The position numbers were made by a program, and so were the translations under genes. Of a stretch of DNA of 64,000 bases, positions 1 to 7,415 are shown piece after piece. The DNA is taken from the NCBI RefSeq assembly GCF_006716445.1, contig NZ_VFPA01000006.1:186001-250000 (forward strand). Direction: 5' to 3'. The notes under the pieces were generated by a model. The model saw only the letters and a program-made list of their open reading frames with translations, did not search any database and had not been told where the DNA came from. Positions within the stretch are counted from its first letter, which is position 1. Every line of letters begins with the position of its first letter. The stretch is from Pseudonocardia kunmingensis (lineage in GTDB: Bacteria; Actinomycetota; Actinomycetes; Mycobacteriales; Pseudonocardiaceae).

Positions 1-14
1 CGTAAGGCATGTGA

Positions 15-950
15 CTACAGGAGATGTGCGCGGCGGTAGATCGCGCGCGCCGGCGGGGTCAGCAGGCCGGCCGAGCCGAGGAACTCCATGAGCCCGGCGC
101 AGCTGGACCGCAGCATCGACTTGTGGTGCTCGTTGGCCCGGGCCTCCCGCACGGCGCGCGCACGGTCGAGCCCGGCGGCCGCGTAGACGTCGTCGCTGAC
201 CATGCTGGTGACGATGAAGTAGGCCGCGGCGGCGATCACGAAGGAGTCGATGTGGCGGCGCAGGGCGCCCGCGCCGGCCATCCGCTCCCGGACCTCGTCC
301 CGGGCGAACGTCATGTGCCGGGACTCCTCGACCACGTGGATGTTGTTGATGGTGCGCACGAACGGGGCGACGCGCTCGTCGCGCATCCAGTCGCGCTGCA
401 TCACGTCGAGGACCTCCTCGGCCACGAGGATCGCCGCGTAGGCGGCCTCCCCGCCCGCGAGCGCCTTGAACGCGCGGCCGAGCTCGACGACGTGGCGCTT
501 CGGCCGGTAGGGCCGGGCGCCGAGCTTCGCGACGCCGCGGGCGAACATGATCGAGTGCCGGCACTCGTCGGCGATCTCGGTGAGGGCCCACTGGAACGCC
601 GGGTCCGTGGGGTCCTTGGCGTAGAAGTCGCGCAGCACCATCTGCTGCAGGATCATCTCGAACCAGATGCCGGTGCTCGCCACCGACGCCGACTCCTGGC
701 GGGTCAGCTCCCGCTGCTGCGCGGGCGTCAGCTCCGACCAGTACGCCGTGCCGTAGAGCGTGCACCACTCCGGGCTGGCGCCGTGGTGGGCCGTGTCCAG
801 CGGGGTCTCCCAGTCCACCTCGTGGGCCGGGTCGAAGGACAGCATCTCCGACGAGCGCAGCAGCCGGCGCGCGACGTCCTCGTGCTCTGCCGCTCCGGCG
901 CCGGTCGGCTCGACGCGGTCCCGTGCGGCGGTGTCGTCCATGGTGGCCAT
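15..950 (-). CDS. AurF-like non-haem di-iron oxygenase
   Basis: The 311-residue protein resembles the AurF/p-aminobenzoate N-oxygenase family, soluble carboxylate-bridged di-iron enzymes that use O2. Candidate metal ligands are E98 (FEMI), E129-x-x-H132 (DECRH), E178/E179 (AEEV), H205, and E209 with H212 (EESRH), in the expected order of a four-helix ferritin-like bundle. ATG at 950 is the longest start; a second ATG (M4) lies at 941. Two abutting 15-bp palindromes sit about 30 bp upstream (980-1009) and probably bind a TetR-type repressor not encoded nearby. The substrate is unknown; many actinobacterial relatives are simply annotated as di-iron oxygenases. No partner reductase is in the window, although the left neighbour is not visible. 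Confidence 0.85.
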   Translation of the reverse strand: MATMDDTAARDRVEPTGAGAAEHEDVARRLLRSSEMLSFDPAHEVDWETPLDTAHHGASPEWCTLYGTAYWSELTPAQQRELTRQESASVASTGIWFEMILQQMVLRDFYAKDPTDPAFQWALTEIADECRHSIMFARGVAKLGARPYRPKRHVVELGRAFKALAGGEAAYAAILVAEEVLDVMQRDWMRDERVAPFVRTINNIHVVEESRHMTFARDEVRERMAGAGALRRHIDSFVIAAAAYFIVTSMVSDDVYAAAGLDRARAVREARANEHHKSMLRSSCAGLMEFLGSAGLLTPPARAIYRRAHLL

Positions 951-979
951 GGTCGCTCCCTCGGGTTCGACGACTTGCC

Positions 980-1009
980 GTTACCGCCGGTAACGTTACT
1001 GCTGGTAAC
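980..1009. promoter_or_regulatory. Tandem palindromic operators before the AurF-like gene
   Basis: Two back-to-back 15-bp near-palindromes, GTTACCGCCGGTAAC (980-994) and GTTACTGCTGGTAAC (995-1009), both fit GTTAC-n5-GTAAC. Their position 30-60 bp upstream of the AurF-like start suits a repressor covering the promoter. The motif type resembles TetR-family operators; the regulator is not in this window. Confidence 0.7.
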
Positions 1010-1068
1010 ACGCGAGCGCAACCCGGAGCGCGCCGACGTGCGGGAGTCGCGCGGGTGAATTCCGTCCG

Positions 1069-1084
1069 ACTTGTCAATACAAGT
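1069..1084. promoter_or_regulatory. Operator A of the phosphonate module
   Basis: Perfect 16-bp dyad ACTTGT-CAAT-ACAAGT lies 38 bp upstream of the dehydrogenase ATG at 1123. The same core, with identical spacer CAAT, recurs at 3098-3113 before the FAD oxidoreductase/transport operon. The likely binder is the GntR/UTRA protein encoded at 2230-3027 (inference). Confidence 0.8.
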
Positions 1085-1122
1085 GGTTGCCTTCCTTCCC
1101 GGGCGGGTGGCAGCGTCGCGGC

Positions 1123-2214
1123 ATGACCGCCGTGCCCGCTCCCGCTCGTCCCGATCTCGTCGACGCCCGCTACGCCCGCTGGGACGGGGTGGGTGCCCCC
1201 TTCACCGTGGTGCCGGCGGCCGTCCCGCGCGTACCGGGGCCGGGGGAGGCCCTGGTGGAGATCGACCTCGCCACGGTCTGCGGCAGCGACCTGCACACCG
1301 TCGCCGGGCACCGGCCATCGCCCGCGCCCGGCGTGCTGGGGCACGAGCAGGTGGGACGGGTCGTCGCCGTCGGACCGGGCGCGCCGCCGCGCTGCGTGGA
1401 CGGTGCGCCGGTGGGGCCGGGCGCGCGGATCGTCTGGTCGGTCGCGGCGTCGTGCGGCACCTGCCCACGCTGCCGCCGCGACATGCCGCAGAAGTGCCTC
1501 GAGCTGCGCAAGTACGGCCACGAGCCCCTCGACGAGGCGGCCCCGCTGACCGGCGGATTCGCCACGCACTGCGTCGTACTGCCCGGCACCGCCATCGTCA
1601 CCGTGCCCGACGACGTGCCCGACGTCGTCGCCGGGCCCGCCTCGTGCGCGACCGCGACGGTCGCCGCCGTCCTCGCCGCGGCCGGCCCGATCGAGGCGGG
1701 CGCGCGGGCGCTGGTCAGTGGCGCGGGGATGCTCGGGGTGACGGCGGTGGCGATGCTCGCGCAGGCGGGGGCGCACGTGCTCGCCGTCGATCCCGACGGT
1801 GCCCGCAGGGAGCAGGCGCGGCGCTTCGGCGCGGCCGAGGTCGCTCCCGGCGGCGCGGGTGTGACCGACGTCGACGTCGCGGTCGAGCTCTCCGGGGCGG
1901 CGGTGGCCGTGGGGTCCTGCCTGGACGCGCTCGCGGTGGGTGGGGTCGCCGTGCTGGCCGGTTCCGTCTCGCCCGGCCCCGCCGTGCCGCTCGACCCGGA
2001 GCGGCTGGTCCGCGGCCTGCACCGGGTGGTCGGGGTGCACAACTACCGGCCCGCCGACCTGCAGGCCGCCGTCGACTTCCTGGCCGCCCACCACCGCACC
2101 TACCCGTTCGCCGAGCTCGTCGCAGGCCGGTACCGCCTCGACGAGCTCGACGAGGCCGTCGCGTCCGCCCGGCGCGGCCCGGCTCCGCGCCAGGCGGTCG
2201 TGCCCGGCGCGTGA
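1123..2214 (+). CDS. Zinc-type alcohol dehydrogenase, phosphonate-associated family
   Basis: Medium-chain dehydrogenase/reductase of 363 residues. Catalytic-zinc motifs CGSDLH and LGHEQVGRV, the structural-zinc cysteine cluster CGTCPRC...C, and a Rossmann GAGMLGV segment are all visible. It resembles the putative phosphonate-catabolism alcohol dehydrogenase family (the TIGR03366 type), which occurs beside phn transport genes, as it does here. ATG 1123 is preferred over an upstream in-frame TTG at 1087 because conserved sequence begins just after it. The gene has its own operator (1069-1084) and converges on the GntR gene with a 15-bp gap. A role in oxidising or reducing the aldehyde or alcohol left after C-P cleavage is inference. 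Confidence 0.87.
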   Translation: MTAVPAPARPDLVDARYARWDGVGAPFTVVPAAVPRVPGPGEALVEIDLATVCGSDLHTVAGHRPSPAPGVLGHEQVGRVVAVGPGAPPRCVDGAPVGPGARIVWSVAASCGTCPRCRRDMPQKCLELRKYGHEPLDEAAPLTGGFATHCVVLPGTAIVTVPDDVPDVVAGPASCATATVAAVLAAAGPIEAGARALVSGAGMLGVTAVAMLAQAGAHVLAVDPDGARREQARRFGAAEVAPGGAGVTDVDVAVELSGAAVAVGSCLDALAVGGVAVLAGSVSPGPAVPLDPERLVRGLHRVVGVHNYRPADLQAAVDFLAAHHRTYPFAELVAGRYRLDELDEAVASARRGPAPRQAVVPGA

Positions 2215-2229
2215 CGCGGGTACCGGGCA

Positions 2230-3027
2230 TCAGGCTCCGGCGACCTCGGCGCGGGCGGCGCCGCCCGGGTGCTCGCCGGTCCAGGCCGGGCCGGTCCGGG
2301 TGCCCTCGGCCCGCACGCTGCGCGTGTTGGTGACCGTGACCGTGGCGACGTCGGGGCGGTACCGGTCGTCGGACCACTCGATCGGAGCCCCCGAGGAGTC
2401 CGTGGTGAGACGGCGTTCGCGCAGCAGCGGGGCCCCGACCGGCACCTCGAGCAGCGTGGCGTCGACGGCGTCGGCGGCCACGGCGTCGAAGGTGTGGCGC
2501 GCCGAGTGCAGGTCCACGCCCTGCGCGGTGAGGAACGCGTAGATCGATCCGGCGTCCAGGTCGGCGGCGAGCAGCGGGCGGCCGACCTGCTCGACGTAGG
2601 TCATCCGTTCGAGCATCGCCGGGCGCCCGTCGAGCAGGCGCAGCCGCAGCAGCTGGACGGCCAGCGCGTCGGGTTCGAGGCCCAGCGCCGCGGCGACCGT
2701 GGCGTCGGGGCGGCGCAGCGCGATCTCCTGCAGTCGCTGGCCCGGCGCGTGCCCGGTGATCTCGGCGCGGCGGGTGAACGACAGGAACGAGGCGAAGGGC
2801 TGGGCCGGGACGGCGTCGAGGACCACGGGCCGCTTGCCCTGCCCGCCGCCGATCAGGCCCTCGTCGCGCAGCGCGGCCAGTGCCTGGCGGACCGGGCCGC
2901 GGGAGGCGGAGAACTCGCGGCACAGCTGCGCCTCGGACGGCAGCGACTCGCCCACCGCGAGCTGCCCGCTCCGGATCCGCTGCCGCAGTTCCGCCGCCAG
3001 TGTCCGGTGCAGGGGGATCGCCGCCAC
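2230..3027 (-). CDS. GntR-family regulator with UTRA effector domain
   Basis: 265 residues with a GTG start. The winged helix-turn-helix covers about residues 1-70 (IPLHRTLAAELRQRIRSG, then LPSEAQLCREFSASRGPVRQ), followed by a UTRA ligand-binding domain around 90-240. This is the HutC/PhnF subfamily, often used to sense phosphonate-related metabolites or sugars. It lies inside the phosphonate module, convergent with the dehydrogenase and divergent from the oxidoreductase/transport operon. Both units carry CTTGT-CAAT-ACAAG, and its own promoter has a half-site ATACAAG (3039-3045), suggesting autoregulation. No good Shine-Dalgarno precedes the GTG, so a leaderless start is possible. Confidence 0.88.
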   Translation of the reverse strand: MAAIPLHRTLAAELRQRIRSGQLAVGESLPSEAQLCREFSASRGPVRQALAALRDEGLIGGGQGKRPVVLDAVPAQPFASFLSFTRRAEITGHAPGQRLQEIALRRPDATVAAALGLEPDALAVQLLRLRLLDGRPAMLERMTYVEQVGRPLLAADLDAGSIYAFLTAQGVDLHSARHTFDAVAADAVDATLLEVPVGAPLLRERRLTTDSSGAPIEWSDDRYRPDVATVTVTNTRSVRAEGTRTGPAWTGEHPGGAARAEVAGA

Positions 3028-3097
3028 GAGGGCGGACTATACAAGCTGCGGGGCGTCTGACATGTCCGAATGGTGCCGGCGAGTTGAACAGTTGGTG

Positions 3098-3113
3098 CCT
3101 TGTCAATACAAGT
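3098..3113. promoter_or_regulatory. Operator B of the phosphonate module
   Basis: CTTGT-CAAT-ACAAG (3099-3112) lies 40 bp before the GTG at 3153. It is the same dyad as at 1069-1084, spacer included. It probably controls the five-gene oxidoreductase-PhnD-PhnC-PhnE-hydrolase operon. Confidence 0.8.
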
Positions 3114-3152
3114 CATTGCGCGGCCCGGCTGCCGGCTGCCACCGTGGCCGGC

Positions 3153-4268
3153 GTGACCCCGAACAGTGAACCGGCCGACATGATCGTCGTCGGCGCCGGC
3201 ATCGTCGGGCTCGCGCACGCCGTCGAGGCGGTGGCGCGCGGGCTGTCGGTGACCGTCGTCGAACGGGACGCGCGGGCGGTCGGCGCCTCCGTGCGCAACT
3301 TCGGCCACGCGTGCATCACCGCCCAGGAGGGCGAGGCGCTCGCCTACGCCCGGCGGGCGCGCGACACCTGGCTGCGGATGGCGCGCGAGGCGGGCGTCGG
3401 CGTCCGCGAGTGCGGCACCGTCGTCGTCGCCCGTGCCGCGGAGGAGGCGGCGGCGCTCGAGGAGCTCGCCGCCGACCGCGGGGCCGAGGAGGTCCGCCTG
3501 CTCAGCCCCGCACAGGTCACCGCGACCGTGCCCGTCGCGGCCGAGGGCCTGCACGGCGGCGCCCTGCTCCCGCTCGACCTGCGGGTGGACCAGCGGCGGG
3601 CGGCCGGGGCGATCGCCGACTGGCTCGCCACCCGGCCCGGGGTGCGGATGCTGTGGTCGACGCCGGTGCTCGGCGTCGAGGTCGGGCTGGTGCGCACGGG
3701 CCGCGGCGAGCTGCACGGCCGGCATGTCGTGGTCTGCGCCGGTCACGACCTGGACCGCCTCCTGCCCGGGGTCGCCGACGAGGCCGGCGTGCAGCGGTGC
3801 CTGCTGCAGATGCTGCAGGTGCGCGTCCCGGGCGTGCGGGTCGAGCCGGCCGTCCTCACCGGGAGCTCGATGCTGCGCTACCCGGCGCTCGCCGGTACCG
3901 ACGGCGCGCGGGCGCTGCGGCGCCGCTGGACCACCGAGCGGCCCGAGATGCTCGCCGCCGTCGTCAACCACATGCTCACCCAGGAGCCCGGCGGTGACCT
4001 CGTCGTCGGCGACACCCACGCCTACGCCCGCACCCTCGACCCCTGGTCGCAGGAGGCGCTCGACGAGCTCCTGCTCGCCGAGACGCGCGCGCTGCTCGGC
4101 CGCGACGACCTCGCCGTCGTGCGCCGATGGCAGGGCGTCTACGCCTCCGCGGCCGACCCGTTCCTCCGCGCCCCCGTCGCCCCGGGGGTCACCGCCGTCG
4201 CGGTCACCTCAGGGATCGGCATGACCACCGCGTTCGGGCTCGCCCCGGCCGTTCTCGACACCCTCTGA
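3153..4268 (+). CDS. FAD-dependent oxidoreductase of phosphonate clusters
   Basis: A DAO/glycine-oxidase-like flavoprotein of about 371 residues. The FAD Rossmann motif VVGAGIVGLAHA is near the N-terminus and FGHACIT follows about 30 residues later; the C-terminal GIGMTTAFGLAP helps close the flavin site. It fits the TIGR03364-type family proposed for phosphonate metabolism, some members of which are reported to release phosphonoacetaldehyde from N-alkyl 2-aminoethylphosphonates. Start choice is uncertain: GTG 3153 is used here, while GTG 3144 and ATG 3180 are in frame and no strong ribosome site decides. It is first in an operon, 19 bp before the PhnD gene. With no transaminase nearby, it may be the step that removes the amino group (inference). 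Confidence 0.85.
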   Translation: MTPNSEPADMIVVGAGIVGLAHAVEAVARGLSVTVVERDARAVGASVRNFGHACITAQEGEALAYARRARDTWLRMAREAGVGVRECGTVVVARAAEEAAALEELAADRGAEEVRLLSPAQVTATVPVAAEGLHGGALLPLDLRVDQRRAAGAIADWLATRPGVRMLWSTPVLGVEVGLVRTGRGELHGRHVVVCAGHDLDRLLPGVADEAGVQRCLLQMLQVRVPGVRVEPAVLTGSSMLRYPALAGTDGARALRRRWTTERPEMLAAVVNHMLTQEPGGDLVVGDTHAYARTLDPWSQEALDELLLAETRALLGRDDLAVVRRWQGVYASAADPFLRAPVAPGVTAVAVTSGIGMTTAFGLAPAVLDTL

Positions 4269-4287
4269 CACCTGACCAGGAGACACC

Positions 4288-5193
4288 GTGTCCCTCCGTC
4301 GTCCACTCGCGCTCGCTTCCGCGCTCGCCGCGGCGCTCGTGCTCACCGCCTGCGGCGGTGGCGCCGCCCAGCCGGAGTCGCCGACCTGCCCGGACGGGCA
4401 GATCCGGTTCGGTGTCGAGCCGTTCGAGGACCCCGCCCGGCTCACCCCCGCCGCGGAGGTCCTCGGCGACGCCCTGTCGCGGTCGCTCAACTGCCCCGTC
4501 GAGGTGCAGGTCACCGACGACTACTCCGCCGAGGTGCTGGCCATGGAGAACGGCCGCCTCGACATCGCGATCTTCGGCCCGCTCGGCTACGTGTTCGCGA
4601 GCCAGCGCGCGGGTGCCGAGCCGCTGGCCTCCTTCGGGGACGCCCACGGCACCCTCTCCAGCTACACCGCCGGCATCTGGGTCCCGAAGGACTCCGACAT
4701 CACCGCGATCGACCAGCTGCGCGGCCGCTCCCTCGCACTCGCCTCCGTCGGCTCCACCTCCGGCGACGCCCTGCCGCGCAAGGCGCTCGTGGACGCGGGC
4801 ATCGGTCAGGAGGAGGTGCGGATCGACTACGCGGGCGGCCACCCCGAGGCGCTGCTGGCCCTGATCAACGGTGCCGTCGACGCGGCCGAGATCAACTCCC
4901 AGCAGCTCGCCAGCGCCACCGCCGCCGGCACCTTCGACCCCGCCGGGTACCGGCAGGTCTGGACCTCCGAGCCCATCCCGAACGACCCGGTCACCGTCCG
5001 CGGGGACATGGACCCCGCGTTCAAGACCGCGGTGCGCGACGCCCTGCTGAACCTCGACCCCGCCGCCGTCGGCGAGATCGGCGCCCTGCTCGACGTCTCG
5101 CCCCCCGGCCCGCTCGTCCCCGTCGAGCAGGCCACCTACCAGCCGCTGTTCGACCTCGCCGCCGCGCTCGGGCTCACCGAGGAAGACGTCTGA
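4288..5193 (+). CDS. phnD: Phosphonate ABC transporter substrate-binding lipoprotein
   Basis: 301-residue PhnD/PtxB-type binding protein. It starts with GTG 4288 behind a clear CAGGAG site. The signal peptide ends in the lipobox LTAC (Cys22), so the protein is a lipid-anchored extracytoplasmic receptor. A phosphonate-binding-protein fold is indicated by the FGVEPFEDP opening, DIAIFGPLGYV, and the GSTSGDALP loop typical of the ligand-binding segment. The stop and the next start overlap as TGATG, so translation with PhnC is coupled. Which phosphonate is carried cannot be read from sequence; phosphite and phosphate are alternatives. Confidence 0.93.
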   Translation: MSLRRPLALASALAAALVLTACGGGAAQPESPTCPDGQIRFGVEPFEDPARLTPAAEVLGDALSRSLNCPVEVQVTDDYSAEVLAMENGRLDIAIFGPLGYVFASQRAGAEPLASFGDAHGTLSSYTAGIWVPKDSDITAIDQLRGRSLALASVGSTSGDALPRKALVDAGIGQEEVRIDYAGGHPEALLALINGAVDAAEINSQQLASATAAGTFDPAGYRQVWTSEPIPNDPVTVRGDMDPAFKTAVRDALLNLDPAAVGEIGALLDVSPPGPLVPVEQATYQPLFDLAAALGLTEEDV

Positions 5194-5915
5194 TGCGAGT
5201 GCCCCGTCTAGCGCTGACCGGCCTCACCGTCCGCTACGGCGGCCGCCCGGTCCTGCACGGCGTCGACGTCACGGTCGCGGCGGGGGAGCTGCTCGCCGTG
5301 CTGGGCGCGAACGGTTCGGGCAAGTCGACGCTGCTCCGCGCGGCGGCCGGGCTCACCCCGGCCACCGGCACGGTGGCCGTCGACGGACGCCCGCGGGAGG
5401 CGCTGGACATTGCACTCGTGTTCCAGCAGATCCACCTCGTGCGCCGGCGCAGCGTGCTCGACAACGTCTGCGCGGGCGCGCTGGGCAGGCTCCCGCTGCA
5501 CCGCAGCCTCGTCCCGGCGCTGTTCCCCCGGGAGGTGCGCGAGGAGGCCATGGCCTGCCTCGACCGCGTCGGGCTCGCCGACCGCGCCCACGAGCGCGCC
5601 GAACGCCTCTCCGGTGGCCAGCAGCAGCGCGTGGCGCTGGCCCGGGCCCTGTGCCAGCGCGCGCCCGTCGTCCTCGCCGACGAGCCCGTCTCCGCGCTCG
5701 ACCCCGCGGCCGCCGAGCAGGTCCTCGCCCTGCTCGCCGAGCTGGCCCACACGCAGGACCTCGCCGTGCTCGCCGTGCTGCACCAACCCGACCTCGCCCG
5801 CCGCCACGCCGACCGCATCGTCGGCCTGCGCGAGGGACGGGTCGTCCTCGACGGTGACCCGGGCCGGCCCGTCGACGTCCTCTACCCCCACACCGCGCTG
5901 GAGCCCGTGCCGTGA
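5193..5915 (+). CDS. phnC: Phosphonate ABC transporter ATP-binding protein
   Basis: 240-residue ABC ATPase. Walker A GANGSGKST lies near residues 38-46, the Q-loop is VFQQIH, the signature LSGGQQQRVALARAL is near 137-151, Walker B VVLADEPVSALD follows, and the switch histidine is in LAVLHQPD. It energises the PhnD/PhnE importer at the inner face of the membrane. Start ATG 5193 shares one base with the phnD stop, and its own stop overlaps the phnE GTG as GTGA. Confidence 0.93.
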   Translation: MRVPRLALTGLTVRYGGRPVLHGVDVTVAAGELLAVLGANGSGKSTLLRAAAGLTPATGTVAVDGRPREALDIALVFQQIHLVRRRSVLDNVCAGALGRLPLHRSLVPALFPREVREEAMACLDRVGLADRAHERAERLSGGQQQRVALARALCQRAPVVLADEPVSALDPAAAEQVLALLAELAHTQDLAVLAVLHQPDLARRHADRIVGLREGRVVLDGDPGRPVDVLYPHTALEPVP

Positions 5916-6742
5916 CCGTCCTGTCCCGGGAGGCACCCCGCCTCCCCGTACCCCCGAAACCGCGCCGCACCCGCGCCCAGGTCATCGGCTGGATCGTCGC
6001 CGCGGTCGTGGTGGCCGCGCACGTCGTCGCCTGGCGGGCCACCGACATGTCGCTCGGCGCGCTCGTCGAGGGCTGGCAGGGCATGGCCGACTTCCTCGCC
6101 GAGGCGATCCCGCCGGACCTCTCGTCCGAGGTGCTCGGCGACGGCATCGCCGCGGCGGCCGTCACGCTCTGGATCGGCCTGCTCGGCACGACGCTGTCGA
6201 TCCCGGCCTCGCTGGTGCTGGCGCTGCTCGCCGCCCGCGGCACCGCGCCCGGCCGCGGGACCTACCAGGCGGCCCGGTCGCTGCTGTCGTTCCTGCGCGC
6301 CGTGCCCGACGTCGTGTTCGCGCTGATCTTCGTGACCGCGGTCGGCCTCGGGCCCTTCCCCGGCGTGCTCGCGCTGGTCTGCCACAACGTCGGGGTCATG
6401 GGCAAGCTCTGGGCCGAGGCGCTCGAGGACGCCGACCCGGGGCCGGCCCAGGCCCTGCGCTCTGCAGGCGCCGGCCGGATCCAGGTGGCCGCGCACGCCC
6501 TGCTGCCCACGGTGACCCCGCAGCTGGTGGGGCTGCTCATGTACCGCTTCGACGTCAACGTCCGGTCCTCGCTCGTGCTCGGGCTCGTCGGCGCGGGTGG
6601 CATCGGGTTCCTGATCAACCAGTCGATCCAGCTGTTCCAGTTCGACGAGATGCTCACCCACATCCTGATCGTCCTGGTGCTGGTCGTGGCAGTCGACCGG
6701 CTGTCCGCACTCGTCCGCCACCACCTGGGGAGCTCCACGTGA
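5912..6742 (+). CDS. phnE: Phosphonate ABC transporter permease
   Basis: 276-residue integral membrane permease. About six hydrophobic helices are visible, beginning after a short basic N-terminus (VIGWIVAAVVVAAHVVAW). The EAA-type loop that docks on the ATPase appears as EALEDADPGPAQALRSAG. The late segment GLVGAGGIGFLINQSIQLF is typical of PhnE. Start GTG 5912 and the stop at 6742 both overlap neighbours by four bases, so the gene sits inside a tight phnD-phnC-phnE-hydrolase operon. Confidence 0.92.
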   Translation: MTVLSREAPRLPVPPKPRRTRAQVIGWIVAAVVVAAHVVAWRATDMSLGALVEGWQGMADFLAEAIPPDLSSEVLGDGIAAAAVTLWIGLLGTTLSIPASLVLALLAARGTAPGRGTYQAARSLLSFLRAVPDVVFALIFVTAVGLGPFPGVLALVCHNVGVMGKLWAEALEDADPGPAQALRSAGAGRIQVAAHALLPTVTPQLVGLLMYRFDVNVRSSLVLGLVGAGGIGFLINQSIQLFQFDEMLTHILIVLVLVVAVDRLSALVRHHLGSST

Positions 6743-7407
6743 CCACTCGTGTGATCGCACTCGCCGCCCTCGACATCGCCGGCACCACCATCGACGAGGG
6801 CGGCGCGGTCTACCGCGTGCTCGCCGAGGTGGTCGCCGAGCACGGCACGCCCGCCTCCGACGCGGACATCCGGCACTGGATGGGCGCCGACAAGCGGGAG
6901 GCCCTCGCCGCGCTCACCGGGGACGCCGGAGCCACCGAGGCGCTGCACGCGCGGTTCGTCGAGCGCCTGCGCCAGGCCTACGCGCAGCACCCGCCCGCGC
7001 CGGTCGCGGGGGTCCCGGAGGCGCTGGCGCGGCTGCGCGCGGCCGGGGTCCGGGTCGCGCTCACCACGGGCTTCGACCGCCAGGTCACCGACCCGCTCCT
7101 CGAGGCCGTCGGCTGGCGGGTCGGCGAGCAGCTCGACGCGGTCGTGTGCGCCCCCGAGGTCGAGGCCGGGCGGCCCGCGCCGCACATGATCCACGAGGCG
7201 ATGCGCCGCACCGGCGTCGAGGACCCGGCGCTCGTCGTCGCCGCGGGCGACACCGCCCTGGACGTCCGCGCCGGCCTCGCCGCGGGCGCCGGGCTGGTCG
7301 TCGGCGTACTCAGCGGCGCCCAGGACCGCGACGAGCTCGAGCGCGAGCACCCGACCCACGTCCTGGGCAGCGTCGCCGAGCTGCCCGACCTCGTCGCGCG
7401 CGGCTGA
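6739..7407 (+). CDS. Phosphonatase-like HAD hydrolase
   Basis: 222 residues with GTG start overlapping the phnE stop (GTGA). HAD motif I is DIAGTTID with nucleophile D12, motif II is LTTGF, and motif IV is AAGDTALD. In the cap, MGADK places a lysine at residue 52, where true phosphonatases (PhnX) carry the Schiff-base lysine for phosphonoacetaldehyde; this alignment is by eye. The family is close to the phosphonatase-like TIGR03351 group. Expected reaction: C-P hydrolysis of phosphonoacetaldehyde or a relative to an aldehyde plus phosphate. It ends the operon; the next gene converges with a gap of only 8 bp. Confidence 0.86.
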   Translation: MTTRVIALAALDIAGTTIDEGGAVYRVLAEVVAEHGTPASDADIRHWMGADKREALAALTGDAGATEALHARFVERLRQAYAQHPPAPVAGVPEALARLRAAGVRVALTTGFDRQVTDPLLEAVGWRVGEQLDAVVCAPEVEAGRPAPHMIHEAMRRTGVEDPALVVAAGDTALDVRAGLAAGAGLVVGVLSGAQDRDELEREHPTHVLGSVAELPDLVARG

Positions 7408-7415
7408 GCCGCCCC

